This document shows positions 34,573 to 46,235 of a stretch of DNA of 64,000 nt, piece by piece (positions within the stretch are counted from its first letter, which is position 1; each line of letters begins with the position of its first letter). The position numbers and the translations under genes were made by a program. This DNA comes from Plasmopara viticola (Eukaryota > Oomycota > Peronosporomycetes > Peronosporales > Peronosporaceae), in the NCBI GenBank assembly GCA_001695595.3, contig MBPM02000001.1:620001-684000 (forward strand), written 5' to 3'. The notes beneath the pieces were generated by a model, which made no database searches, was not told the origin of the DNA, and saw only the letters and a program-made list of their open reading frames with translations.

Positions 34573-35934
34573 CTACTCTTTCTCGCGAGCTCGACGCAAG
34601 ACAATCATCGAAACCCCAGCCATAATAATTCCAGCCCCAAGAAGACTCAAAAGGCTCACGGTTTCTCCCAAAACCAGCACATCCATGACTACAATAAACA
34701 CTACGTCAAAGTAGCGCATGACTGACGCAATTCCCGCTTGCTCCAGCTGGAATCCTTTGGTGACGAAGATCTGACCGATAAAGGAGAAAAAGCCGCTACC
34801 AAATAGCGCAAATAGAAACAGTGGTTCTAAGGGAACTGTTATGCTCTGTGTTGGTTATCAGCAATAAATATCAGACAATGGTCGATGCACAAATAATGCA
34901 AACATTACGCACCACTCCTAATATCAACAGTGTCATTATTGAGGTACATGTCCCAAAGGCGAAAAAGTAGTGAATGGCAACGAGACAATCCACTTTGCTA
35001 AGTCGGCGAAGCAAGATGTAAACCACCGCAGATGTCACTGAGCCACCGATAGCACAATAGATAGCTAGCGGAGGTGCCTCCTTAGTATCAGTGTCGGAAG
35101 GAAACAGGAAAGCAGGCCTCGTTACAAACATAACGCCGAGAAAAGATGTGATGCCGGCTAATAAATCGACTCGGTTGATCTTTTCTTTGAGAAAAATAGC
35201 ACCCTACACATGCGAAAAATCAATCAGTGCAAATACTAGTGACAACCTTTTTTACGTGGTAAGTACGCACCAAAAAGAAAGTAAAGATTGGGCTGGTCAT
35301 GATGATCACAACTGCGTCGGTCAGCACCATTTTAGACATTGCATAGAATTGAATGTTGACACCTAATGTTCCCACAATGCATCGAAAGAACAGTAGGCCA
35401 CGATACTTTGGTTCGACAGTTAAATTTCGTTTCTTGTAACGAGCCCAGATCTGCAATATTACCATTAAAAAAACCATTATTGCGAAATTTTGACAAAGCA
35501 AACGCGGGTTGACTCACGTAATTAAGCACAAGCGCTATAATCATCCGCCAAAAGACTGTTTCGTGTGATGTCACCCGATGACTCGCGTACTTGATGCAGA
35601 TGGATGCAATGCTGAAGTTCAATCCAGCAAAGACAATAAAACCGAGACCTTTTGCTCGTTCCATGCGCAGCAAACTAATATCCTTAATTGGAACCGACGA
35701 GTCCTCCATTTCGCTTTTCGGAAGGGGATTGTCCAAACTTGACGCTTTCAGCAGAGGCTGCTCCTCATTCTCGGCGTCGCCCGCAAGTTTTGATTTTGAG
35801 TTGAGAATGCTACGAGGGGCATCGGGTGGAAGGGGCTGCACTACACCAGAACGATGGCTATTCGGAGCCATAATGTAAATTAAAGAGTAGAGATTAATTT
35901 GGTTCAAATTACTCAATGCCTCGTCGATCGACAA
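34573..35934 (-). CDS. DMT/EamA-type membrane transporter (copy 2)
   Basis: Four exons (35934-35518, 35450-35271, 35203-34913, 34845-34573) give 386 residues. Exons 2, 3 and 4 are 180, 291 and 273 nt, exactly as in the neighbouring copy 1, so the two arose by tandem duplication. An in-frame ATG at 35871 (MAPNSHRSGVVQPLPPD) would give 365 residues and better matches the copy 1 N-terminal SARGQAIVTPLPPN; it is probably the true start. Membrane motifs match copy 1: FRCIVGTLGVNIQFYAM, VLTDAVVIIMTSPIFTFFL, GIASVMRYFDVVFIVVMD and LGETVSLLSLLGAGIIMAG. Like copy 1 it belongs to the EamA/SLC35G-like group with ten expected membrane spans; the substrate is unknown. A family 1 SINE sits about 145 bp upstream. 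Confidence 0.9.
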
Positions 35935-36079
35935 GTGAGCCCAACTTAATCATCGTCGCTTCTCGGACTATTTTGAATTTCTTTTTTAAGAGTCATGATC
36001 CTCATCGACTGGAAGAGATGGTCTCTCTATACATAGCTGACATTACCTGCTGACTCTTTCTCTATATATATCTATCTAC

Positions 36080-36403
36080 TTTTCGGAAAAGGTTGGGGTG
36101 ACGCCCTCCTTCCAAGCGCGGGGCTAAATGCTAGCGCGCTTCGGGCAGGTGCTCTCGGGCATCTGCAGGTCTCTATCAAGTCTCACCCTCGACGCGACGG
36201 TCTCCAGCACCAGGGCGCCACCAGGGCTCTTACCAAGTCAGAACTACACAAAATAATGGAAGACCCTCACGGCCTCGGTGCTGGCTGCACTGCCCGCCGA
36301 ACGAGACCCGACGTATGCGGACACCACTCTATGCCGTGGACTAGCCATAGAGCCTAGCACGTGCATAACTTGGCAACGCGATAACGTAATACAATACAAT
36401 ACA
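36080..36403 (+). mobile_element. SINE-like element, family 1, copy 3
   Basis: Flanked by a perfect 12-bp target site duplication ATATCTATCTAC (36068-36079 and 36404-36415). It lies in the divergent promoter region between transporter copy 2 (minus) and the DAAF9 homologue (plus, start 36519), so it may influence either promoter. Confidence 0.92.
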
Positions 36404-36518
36404 ATATCTATCTACGCGCTACTCTTATATTTCATTTATATAAAATGATAAAGGCTGTCAACTTTCGCTATACGGCTCTTCAAGCTAAATCTTTTGAAAA
36501 GAAAAAGTTCAGGTAAAC

Positions 36519-39500
36519 ATGAGCTTAAAGAAGGCCGAGTTTAAGGGCAGTGATAGCGTACGTCGATTGCAGCGCATTCAGGAATTGTGTACGCTATCGG
36601 ATTCGAAGCTCGATGGAGTGCTCATTATCGGGGGAGTGGATAGTCTTTATTCGCAAATTTCACAGGCGGCCTTGAAATACCTCTTTCTCGGATCCACTGG
36701 TCAAGAATTGCTGGGAGAACAAGTGCTTTCACAGGAAAACGAATGTCTAGAGGACGTTATTCTCTTGATCGGTCGACAGCACGTGGCTATCTTTTACTCG
36801 TCCGAGAGCGATGCAGCAATGAAAATCCTACCCGTCATCTCCAAATGGCGTCATGTGACAGAGTATGTTGTTCATGACGACATCGAAGTAGACGAGCAAG
36901 AAGAACGCAAGATATGTGCATTCAAGAGCATGATGATGGGAATCAAGTGCGTGGGAGTTCCATTTGGAGTTGATCAACATGGTATCAACACACAAGATAC
37001 AATGCTTTTCGAAAAGTGGCCACTGGTCCAATCGTACGGATACGAAGGTGGTGATTCCAGTGGCAAAGGGTTTGTGACCATGAATCATCAAGTAGTCAAC
37101 ATAACTCAAGAAATGATGCAAGTCATGGCTCACCATGATACATTTAGTGCAAAGCGACTTGTCCAAGAGAGTCAACCCTTCTTGGCTTATCATTTTGATG
37201 CGTTTCTGCAAAAGCTTGATCACGCCGAGTCGCCAACCGTGCGCGACGCAAAGTCGGAATGTGATTTAGGAGAGGATCTCTTGAGCTCTTACGAGTTTGG
37301 AACAATGCAACATGGTACCCGTGAACTAAAGTTTGCACCAAGCAGAGGTAGTCGAGTGCTGTTTGGAGCGAGGACAAGTGTCCAAACGGAAAAATCTTCG
37401 CCTGAGGCATTTCTCGCAAATTCAGGAATTGAACCGGGTGTTCCTGCGACGCACATGGTCGTACAGGCTGAAGATCCGCTTACAGGCGTACGATTCACCC
37501 GCACTTACTTTTTGTCATCTGGTAAATTTTGCAACCAAATTGTCGATGAAGACTCGTTACTTGTTTCTTCAAGACAGTTTAACGATAACGCTTTACAGAA
37601 TGCAGCGGATACAAAGACCTTGATCGATCTGTATGCGCTCCTTGTCAAAGGCTTCAAAACAGGAGCGGCGCAACTCATTTGTGAGTGCATGAGCGATCAT
37701 GTGGTGTCACTAGATCAATGCCTCGAATCTGCTCGTGCTGATGCCATTCATACGATGGTGCAGAAGGATAAAGTCGATTCTCAAATGCTTGGATCGCAAA
37801 AGTTACCGACTCATTTTTTAGATGATCATCTACACGTAAAGGCAGAGCTCATGGATGCTCGAGGACAAAGCATTGACTCTCTTAATGAAGGTAGGGACTG
37901 CAGTTTTAACACTCTCGTCACAGTGCTCGCTTCTAACACGTTAATGCCTTGTAGAGTGGTGCCTTTTGTACTGCTCCATGACACTAGCAAACATTCCCAG
38001 TAACGCTACCTCATTGCTATCAGTAGGCTCACTTGCTATCGGTGACACTTTTCTATTTCGTGGTCGAGACTCTTGCAGCGTATCAGCGCTTGCTACGAAC
38101 CGAGTTCTTAATGTCACAAAGAGCTTTGCAAGATTTCGTTCGTGGGTGCAAAGTGGCGAGGAAGCAGAAGCGATCGAAGTGGTAATGCGCACGCTCCAGT
38201 CAGAATTCATCTTGCAAAGTCAATCAGTGCGTCTAGGCAAAGAGCTTTTTGCACCAGGCTCTGACCTTGAGGAAGTTGGCGAATCGCCATCGACGCTGAT
38301 GAAGGCCACGCTTCTCTTTAACAGCGAGTTGTTGCCACTGGTTCATGGTAACTGGCGGGTTTTTACGGGTGGATTCGTTTTCACATGTCCAAATTTTAAC
38401 CCACTTATTGTGTCGATTGAGCGGAGTGTCGAGAGTTTTTCGTTCGTTTCGTCTTCTAATGATGATCTGGTGCTTTTGAAGGTGGTGTTGAAGCAAGATG
38501 AGTACAGTCATTCGACACCGGTACGTTGGAAAGATGATGACTTTATTCTGTGGTCAAGTGTCTACTAACATTCTTCATTTATCATTTCGTAGCTGGCAAA
38601 CGATACCATTCCGATCCCTTTCAATACCAACGAAATTTATATTCCACTGCAATCGGGCTCACGATTTCAAAATGAGGTTTTCCAAGCCTTGGAGTCGTGG
38701 AAAGACACTACTGCTGCTTCAAATATTCCGATTCATCGAGCTAGTGATTCAAACAAGCAGCTCCAAGAAGACACAGTACGAGACCGAGAAGAAGCGGGCT
38801 TTGACATTCCGAGTCAAATAAAGGCAACGTGCGAGATGTTAGTATCAAATCAAACCTTTGTGGATCAAGACGCTCGCACGATTGATGCATTCTTCCCACA
38901 AGATTTCATTTCAAAAGACCCAAGCGTAGATACTACACTGTCATTACAAAATGCAGAGGATAGTAACAGGCTGAACATTTCAATTACAATAATGATTGGA
39001 ATCCCAGGAAGTAGGGTGCATGCGTTAAGCGAGCTGATTTGCAAGATTACATCCTCCAATTACGCGTGGCTCCCTGTTTGTGTTGATCTCCGCGACTTAA
39101 ATCGTTCTCAGCAGCAGAAGATGGAAGCGTTTGGATATTCCGTGACATCGGACAAAATAACTCAAGCGCTGGATCAAATTAAAGAATCGGCCCAAACTCT
39201 GCGTTTGCCTCGTCGAATTCTGATTAGTGTCACGGGATATGTAGATCCCATCACAGTGGCTTGTGCAGTCCGATGTGGAGCTCACAATGCCTCGCTCACG
39301 AGCAAGATTGGTGCAATGATTACCTGTGTAAGTGCAGTAAACATGTATAAACCAGATCCATTAGCTACCCAAGAACCGTTTCCGAAAGTTTTTGACCAAA
39401 TGGCAGCTGGATTTGTGACCCACTCCATAGTCACAAACAGTTCCAACGTCTCTGCAGCAGCTCTCCAACGTTTACGTTATCGCATGGAACAAGTCAATCC

Positions 39501-40521
39501 GTTTGCTGACGTCATGGTACTTTCACAAGATGTTTTCGAAGGACCCCTGACTTCGTTTCTCGCTGTTGACCAATTTGAAAGTGCCAATTACAAACAGTAC
39601 CGCAGTATCCATTTTCAAGGTTGGGAGAACACGTGTGCGAGCGATAGCGCTATCCCATTGTGCACACAATACGTTGCCGAGATGAACCATGCTCATTCTC
39701 CTGTGACTTTATGTTTCGAAATTGCTCCTGGAATTGATCGCTCGAAATTTTTACGCATGATCACAAAAACTTTGACTCCGTTTGCTACGATGGCAAAGTC
39801 CATGAATCAGATTTATCCATTAGAAAACAAAAAGATGGTGAAAGGAATTCGTATAGCTCAGGCAATTGCCATTGGCAAAGTACGTCAAAATGTGACATTC
39901 TCGTCTGCTAAGTCATGCAGTAAAGGAGGGGTTTCGGATGGGCAGTCGCGATCGTGCTGGTGTGTAGAAGGCCAAATTGTATTTAATGATGAACCCGATT
40001 GCGTATACGAGTACCTTTCAACTGGCACTTTAGCTCGACTTTGGATCGACCCGAATCATAGCAAAGCAGCAAACCTTTCATCGATGAAATTAATGATCAC
40101 AGGACTAGAACTGAATGCTGACAATTTGCGGCAGCTTCTACTCGGCTGCTATGATCATGCGGATCTCTCGCTGAACGAAAGTCGCTCAAAAAGTTCAATA
40201 AGCATGGATGAGAAACGTGAGATTCAACGGCAGCATGTACGTAATGCAGTCGACTTGAAGTCGCATTGTGGTTATGCATATGTGTGCGCTCATATTGTTG
40301 TATGATCTCGATTACAGGCAACGGATCCTTTACCTGAAGGCTACTTGTTCGATGGCACTAATTATGTCGATTTCTTTGGCAACCAATACGAATTCCACCC
40401 TTGCATCGCTCAATTTATTGACGAGTACATTACAGCAGCAAATGACGCCAGAAAAGCAACAGAGTTGAAGGCTTTTGAAGAGCTTGAGCATCAGCAGTGT
40501 CTCGTTCGACAGCTCGACTAG
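36519..40521 (+). CDS. DAAF9/Shulin-like dynein arm assembly factor
   Basis: Four exons (36519-37890, 37955-38520, 38593-40236, 40318-40521) with introns of 64, 72 and 81 nt give 1261 residues. The N-terminus (LDGVLIIGGVDSLYSQ..ALKYLFLG) and C-terminus (DPLPEGYLFDGTNYVDFFG..FHPCIAQFIDEYI) resemble human DAAF9 (formerly C20orf194, 1177 residues) as I remember it. The Tetrahymena member, Shulin, holds outer dynein arms in a closed, inactive state for delivery into cilia. The middle part (IMIGIPGSRVHALSELICK, about 790) reads like a P-loop-derived fold, but the Walker A lysine is absent. No membrane span is present. If correct, the protein acts in the cytoplasm during zoospore flagellum assembly. 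The frame is intact. It ends 63 bp from the convergent kinase gene. Confidence 0.7.
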
Positions 40522-40584
40522 TAAGCGCAGCGAGTCTGAGTGAAGTCTATCAAAAGCTTGTTCTGACTGAGGTACTTTATTATT

Positions 40585-41942
40585 TTAGAAATCAGCAAAA
40601 TACTTCGCGTTATCTTCTGAATCGATGCTCTCAGCGCTGGACGAGCTCCCTTCAGCATCGTTTAAGCCTTGAGGAGTGCGGACTCGCGCTGTGTTATAAT
40701 CTTTGTTGTACTCGTAAGGTATTGGAATTGAAGCATCTTGCGCTTCAAGCTGCGGCCAATCAACGTCACTGAACCAGACGTGTTTCATTACCTGCGAATT
40801 GATCAAGTCGAAATAAAGAAGTTTTTGTCAAGCTTAACGACATTGATACATACCTCAGCTGCTCCGTGCTTTCCAAGCCGCTTACAAGGATTAATCTGTA
40901 GCAGGGCACTGGCATTATAAAGTTGTTACTGATCAGCTTTGTCAAGTACTAATAATGTAGCGAATTACCAAATCAGAGATTGTAGGTTAGCGCTAAAAGA
41001 GCTTCCAGTCATCTTGACTTGTCCATCTGTACTTAGACAAAGGGATTCTGTGCGCAACTTAATTTGCTGAAAGTACTCAATAATGGTGCTATCAGCGGGG
41101 CATTGATACTCCCATGGTGGGCACCCCGCAACCATCTCATAAATTATGACACCAAGACTCCTGGTAAGGTGAGAATCCAATAAGTTTGACTCTTGTCTAA
41201 TACTAATCAGCTCACGCACCACCAGTCAATACACGAGTCGTATGGATTCTTGCAAAACACTTCTGGTGCCATAATGTAATGTGTGCCGCACAATGACTGC
41301 GTTCGTCCGATGCCATTCTCAGGCCCGCAATATTTTTTCGAAAGTCCAAAGTCTATCACCTTTGCAAACCCATTCTTGCCTACCAGCACATTACCACTTT
41401 TAAAATCACGATGGATGTACCCATTCGTGTGCAAATCGCGCAGCGCCAAGACCAGTTGCGCTGCGAAAAACTTGGCCACACTTTCTGGAAACCTTCCAGT
41501 GTCTTTGTACTTCCAGACGCACTCGTACAGTGGTCGTCCATCAATAAATTCGAGCAAAAAGGAAATTTCTTCTTTACTTTCAAACATCTGGAAGCCTCGA
41601 CACAGGAACGGGCTTTGAATCTCGGTCAAGATCGACTGTTCTGCTTCCAGTCGCATTTGTTGCTGACTCGTGGTAATCCTTGATCGTTCAATTCGCTTTA
41701 ACGCTGGATTACCACATAATCATCTTTTAATTACGTAATATCAAGACGGATTAAAGAAACGTTACCATACGACTTGGGTGAGTTTGGCCGTCGAACGAGG
41801 TATACACTGGATGTTGGCATCAAGATTAACAAGGATCCATTTGCTAATCTTAATCTTTTTTAACGGAATATTGTGCGATTTGAACAATCTACCTCGCGTA
41901 GCCTCCGCGACCGAGAAGCCGGAGCTGCTCGAAGTCATCCAT
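40585..41942 (-). CDS. AGC-family protein kinase, PKA catalytic-like
   Basis: Six exons (41942-41893, 41806-41766, 41703-41220, 41160-40969, 40908-40854, 40791-40585) give 342 residues with consistent phases. The glycine loop LGRGGYASVYLV is assembled across intron 1, and the VAIK lysine (YALKRIE) across intron 2. Then come the glutamate helix (EAEQSILTEI), a catalytic loop HRDFKSGN, DFG (VIDFGLSKKY), the activation segment TQSLCGTHYIMAPEV, DWWSLGVIIYEM, and the C-lobe NPCKRLGK. The C-terminal tail ends YFADF, an FxxF hydrophobic motif as in PKA. Length is close to PKA catalytic subunits (about 350). The catalytic loop is atypical: AGC kinases normally have RDLKPEN, here RDFKSGN, though Asp and Asn are kept. 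Cyclic-nucleotide dependence cannot be inferred. There is no N-terminal regulatory domain. Confidence 0.9.
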
Positions 41943-42055
41943 GCACGAAGATCGCGCCGAATCAACTATAACGTCATTTTCGCGTTAATCAATTTATTGA
42001 CTAGAATTTTTTGAAAAACAAGCCAATTAGAGTCTTTTATTTGGTAGTAATTAAA

Positions 42056-43107
42056 ATGGCGGCGATGCGTGGACGCATGCGCAAGGAGATCGCGATGCTG
42101 GAAAGTGACCCGCCCTTCGGTGCGCATTCAAAGCTCAATACCGCATATTTATGCGGTCAAATGTCCAGTGCCTGACTTTTTTTACTGTCATCTTCCCCCA
42201 ATTGTGCCCATCAGGCGTCAGCGCGTGGCCCAAAGATGACCAGATCAACCGTCTAGAAGCGCGTACGCATGCTCATGATATCTAGTGCTTGATGGACACT
42301 TATTGCTAGTTGCGGTCAGAAATCATGGGACCAGACGGGTCTCCATACGAGAAAGGTGTGTTTCAGCTCGAGATTGACATCCCCGAACGGTAGAAGTCGT
42401 TTGATACTTGATTTGGGACCAAGCTTAAGTGTTTACGTCTCTTCATTGAATAGTTATCCATTTGAGCCACCAAAGGTTCGTTTCGTGACGCCTATATATC
42501 ACCCAAATATCGACGACGGTGGAAGGATTTGCCTCGATACACTCAAGATGCAGCCCAAGGTAAAAAAGAGGATAGTTTTTTGGACTCAGTAGCGTAATGG
42601 TGTCGGTGGGATACTGCAGGGTTCATGGCTACCGTCGGTTAATATTAGCACACTACTGACAACGATTCGTTTGCTTATGGCGGAGCCGAATGCAGATGAC
42701 GGACTGATGCCGGACATCGTACGATGTTGAGCTTCACTGATTGTCACTTTGGTCAAGCTAATTAAGTGCTTGGACAGGCAGACGTCTTCAAGCACAATCG
42801 TGAGCTCTTTAACTCAAAAGCAAGTGACATGACTATGCAACATGCGCGCAATTCACAACCTCTTCAAGCAAAACTTTTGGCTGAGAAAGCTGGCTTGGAC
42901 GAGGACAAGGCAAGGGGTGAAGACGACCAAGCTCCCAACTCCTTTGAACAAAATTCAAAAGATTTGTCACAATCCATAGAGTCGGTCTCGTCAGATGATT
43001 CATTCAGCGACGGCGGATCATCTAGTGAAGAAAAAAGTGCTTTTGCTAATGGGATTACTGACACGGACGATGTGGTTCCGCCAAGCAAGCGAAAACGCCG
43101 GGTGTAG
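42056..43107 (+). CDS. UBE2T-like ubiquitin-conjugating enzyme E2
   Basis: Six exons (42056-42119, 42215-42262, 42320-42389, 42454-42559, 42620-42725, 42767-43107) give 244 residues. The UBC fold is complete: [58 protein letters not shown] with catalytic Cys at about 87, [13 protein letters not shown] and [16 protein letters not shown]. This follows human UBE2T, whose active Cys is 86; UBE2T works with FANCL in monoubiquitinating FANCD2. After about residue 160 there is an extra 80-residue acidic and Ser-rich tail ending in the basic SKRKRRV, probably a nuclear signal. The last intron is very short (41 nt), set by phase. UBE2T orthology is likely but other E2s are possible. Confidence 0.85.
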
Positions 43108-43759
43108 ATAAGTTAGCCCATCTTTAACAATGCACAAAGTCTTTTGGTATCCATACATCATTCAAGCGTACTCCTTTCTTTAAAAAGGCAAATAATTTGC
43201 TCACTGGTTTTAAGATATACTTCGTATGATTAGCGTATCAAAGCTTTACTGCGTGTGCTTGCAGTAGACTCTCGAGAACGTGTGGCCGCTCTTTTCTATT
43301 CTGATTGAGCCTCTGTGGATCATTGTGCAACAGCAAATACAGATCAATTTATGCCCCATTTGTTTCGCATTGAAAGCTTAAACGCTTCGTACCTTGCTCA
43401 ATTGCACGCACTCAACAGGTCCATTTGGTGTCGGGGTATAGCCAAGTGGTTCAAGCTTTGTTGGCACTTCACGTTTCGGTTGCTGGAATCCATTTTTGCT
43501 CTTCCGCTTAGTTCCTAACCTGCATTCTGCCATCTTTCGCCGCTCGTTTGTGATCACTATTGGTAGCCGCCGTGGCCTCTCATCGTGTCCACCTTCAACT
43601 CTTATCCGCAATTCGTACTCAAAACTTACTAATAAATGCGGTAAGAATATTGGCTTAAATTAAAAAAGAAACTGGTTAAAATAGTACTTGATCTTGATCT
43701 TGCTCTTGCTCGCATCTAATGATGTATGGCGGACGCAGGCATTGGAAAAGGTAGTCTAT
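43108..43759. other. Intergenic between convergent genes
   Basis: The 3' flanks of the E2 gene (plus) and the hydroxylase gene (minus). Short open frames only; no gene or repeat seen. Confidence 0.45.
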
Positions 43760-44650
43760 CTATTTGGATGACTCTATATGCGGCTCACCGGGACGGAACG
43801 TGTTAAAGACCTTGTCCCAAAGCGAAAAGCGTTTGGCGAAATTCCAGCGTGGATACGTGTGATGAACGTCGTGATCATGTACACGACTGCAGATGCTCGT
43901 GAGGTTGTTGAGCAGTGGCATTTGTGGGAACGAAAACCCTTTTACATCTAAACCAGAGTGACCAGCGACTTCCACGTATGACTTGTAGGCAAGCAGCAGG
44001 TGCAGCTGAAGATTTGAGAATGGAAAGCACAAAAGCCAGGCGAGACAGAAAGGTAGCACATTTGTTAGGCAGACGTCGAGTCCATCTTGCTCATATGTCG
44101 ACAATGGACATGGGTAGCGGTGGATGTGGTGGCGTTTGTGCGAATTCACATAAAGCCACGAAATTCGGTGGCACGTCCAGTGCGTTGCATAGTGAAATAA
44201 GTCAAAGACGACTTCAAATACCAAAGACTTGGGAATGAAGTAGGCGTACTCCAACATGAATGATTGCCACGTCAAACTTTCTCTCATTGGTTCAGCTGTC
44301 CGGTTTGCAAACCAGACAGAGATGCAATCCAAAGGCACTACGATAAAGCAAGCACGTAAAAAGAGGGCTTTCATCTGATCATCAGTGAGCTCAGTTCGCT
44401 TCTTGCTATTGATCTTGGACTTAATCCTTGCGACCCAATCGAACCACTTGACCGGTACCAGCATTCGGAATAAATTGGTCATGTAGATCACTGCTACCTG
44501 CACAAGAGGCCTGACTTCACCGTCCAATGATGATAAACCCATATAGCTAACCAGACCGACGCCACAGATAAATGCGTTGATGATTACATAATACTTTAGG
44601 CGACGAACAATGTACTGGAAGTTGGATACGACGAGCATAGACGACTTCAT
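43760..44650 (-). CDS. Fatty acid hydroxylase/sterol desaturase family enzyme
   Basis: A single exon encodes 296 residues. The di-iron histidine boxes are complete: H153-Y-A-T-H157, H171-K-R-H-H175, a lone His in EVAGHSG (231) and HDHDVHH (258-264). Hydrophobic spans lie at about 20-42, 48-66, 98-114, 130-150 and 196-222, as expected for an ER membrane enzyme of the FA_hydroxylase superfamily (C-4 methyl sterol oxidase, C-5 sterol desaturase, CGI-58-independent alkylglycerol monooxygenase and plant CER1-type relatives). The substrate is not determined. Plant-pathogenic Peronosporales are largely unable to make sterols, so a non-sterol lipid substrate is plausible; that is inference. The start ATG gives a short hydrophilic lead before the first span. 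Confidence 0.9.
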   Translation of the reverse strand: MKSSMLVVSNFQYIVRRLKYYVIINAFICGVGLVSYMGLSSLDGEVRPLVQVAVIYMTNLFRMLVPVKWFDWVARIKSKINSKKRTELTDDQMKALFLRACFIVVPLDCISVWFANRTAEPMRESLTWQSFMLEYAYFIPKSLVFEVVFDLFHYATHWTCHRISWLYVNSHKRHHIHRYPCPLSTYEQDGLDVCLTNVLPFCLAWLLCFPFSNLQLHLLLAYKSYVEVAGHSGLDVKGFSFPQMPLLNNLTSICSRVHDHDVHHTYPRWNFAKRFSLWDKVFNTFRPGEPHIESSK

Positions 44651-46002
44651 CTGATGCTTGGCAATTTGACGAGTGACATTAATGAGAGGCGCACAATCCT
44701 TAAAGAATTGATGGTCGAAACCTCTCTTTTAGAGAGTTTCAACCTTTTAACTCTAATGTGGAGGTTTCGGAGTAGAGATAAATATTGGAACCCTCTATTA
44801 AGTCGGACTGTTTATTGAAACCTTTACCATAGCAATTTCGGTACTGTCTATGGTAAGAATATGTGTAAAGATTTCTCAGCAAACTTCACCCAAAAGGAGA
44901 TACGCGTCACCCTTTTTGTAAACGGCTCCGCGATCTCAAACTAAAAGCAAGTATCATAGTGCGCTTGCGATTGGCAACGTTTCAGGTGTAACTGCGCTTT
45001 CTAGGAGTGACGATACGATTATGTCGGGTGTTACTTGCCACATGACTTGCGACCTGCAAGATGGCATGGCTACACACATGCGATGTCGGCAAGTAATAGG
45101 ATACCAGATCCAAGATGGCCATTTATTTTAAAACTTGTTACAATAGGCTCAAGTAATGTAATTGATTTTATGGGTTTTAAAGACTTATAATTATTTTTCT
45201 GCTATATTTGTAAACTTTTTTAAGAGCACAAGCCAATACTCTGAGTTACATCGCACCACGACATAAGTTTGAGACTTGACTTTTTTTTGCTACAAATGAC
45301 TTCTATCTGACCAAATTAGGTTTCAAGCTTCAGAGCTCGATCGATCTCTCCGTCGTCCTTTTCAATGGATTTAGCTAGCCATCCCGCTCTAGGTCTTCCA
45401 CTTCTCACTCTTTGGAGTCTTTTCAGCGCTCTCATTTACCAACACAAGCCTACCGTCGGCGTTAGTGCTCGTCCTTTTACCAATCGTCATTTTACTTCGT
45501 TATGAAGCGGGCATTGCTGAAATTGGATGGCTTATATGCCTTCTCGTTCGACGCAAGCTTGGCGAAGCTAGCAGCAATACTACTTAGCTCTAAAAGTAAA
45601 ATCAAGTCGCCCTTGGTACCAGTTAGATTGAAGAAGCTAGCTGAGGCAGATCAGCATAAAGAAATCGACGAGATACTTACTTAAAATCATTTTTTGCCAG
45701 GTACCGTTCTTGCTGATAGCTCTTTTTGGCTATGTGACTAATAACAAAGGAATTACGGTGATTTCCTTTCAAAATTGAGCTTTACGTGTGAGAGAACTAT
45801 TAGGTTTCTTGTTTTAGACAACGCGCGAGCCACCTTTAAAGGGCTATAGACGCCGAGTATCGCGCTTTTGCATCCCTTCGTTTAATACTCAAAACCGACA
45901 CCTGCATGACTTAACACCAATACCTAATATACCTTATACAAATTACATTAATATGCAAACTGAACTTTATTTACACTCATCGCAATTTAAGCCACTGAAA
46001 TC
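44651..46002. other. Gene-poor stretch, possible LTR debris
   Basis: No gene. An imperfect inverted motif lies around 44714-44755 (AACCTCTC..GAGAGTTT). The segment 44930-45130 has the look of an LTR (alternating GTGTTACTTG/CAAGTAA-type motifs) but no partner copy is present, so I do not call it. Confidence 0.35.
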
Positions 46003-46235
46003 CAAGGACTAAGCGCGGGACGCAAATAGCTTTTCGATCTATTTTGGTAACGGGTTTCGTACCCCTAATTACGCTTTGGGGCTTTTTTAATCGGTAATTC
46101 ATACACAACTAATTGGTCACACTTTTAGGTGTGGTTGTTTATCCACTTAGTGGCCTGTGTCCGGCTGCATCCTACGGCCATCGAACAAGGCTAACCACTC
46201 AACCTCAGGGTCGGTTTAGCCATAATCATTGATCC
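46003..46235 (-). mobile_element. Old copy of the tRNA-like SINE (family 2)
   Basis: It shares with 60493-60817 the order GGGTTnCGTACCCCTnATTAC, GGGCnTTTT, TCACAC..GTGTG and TAGTGnCCTnTnTCCGGCTGC followed by GGCTAACnnCTC. It is strongly diverged with internal deletions. Orientation is inferred from the B-box-like sequence of the younger copy on the minus strand. Confidence 0.7.

Noticed and set aside
44930..45310. Solo LTR of a Gypsy element
   Set aside because: It only looks similar in style; no partner copy or terminal TG..CA with duplication was found in the window.
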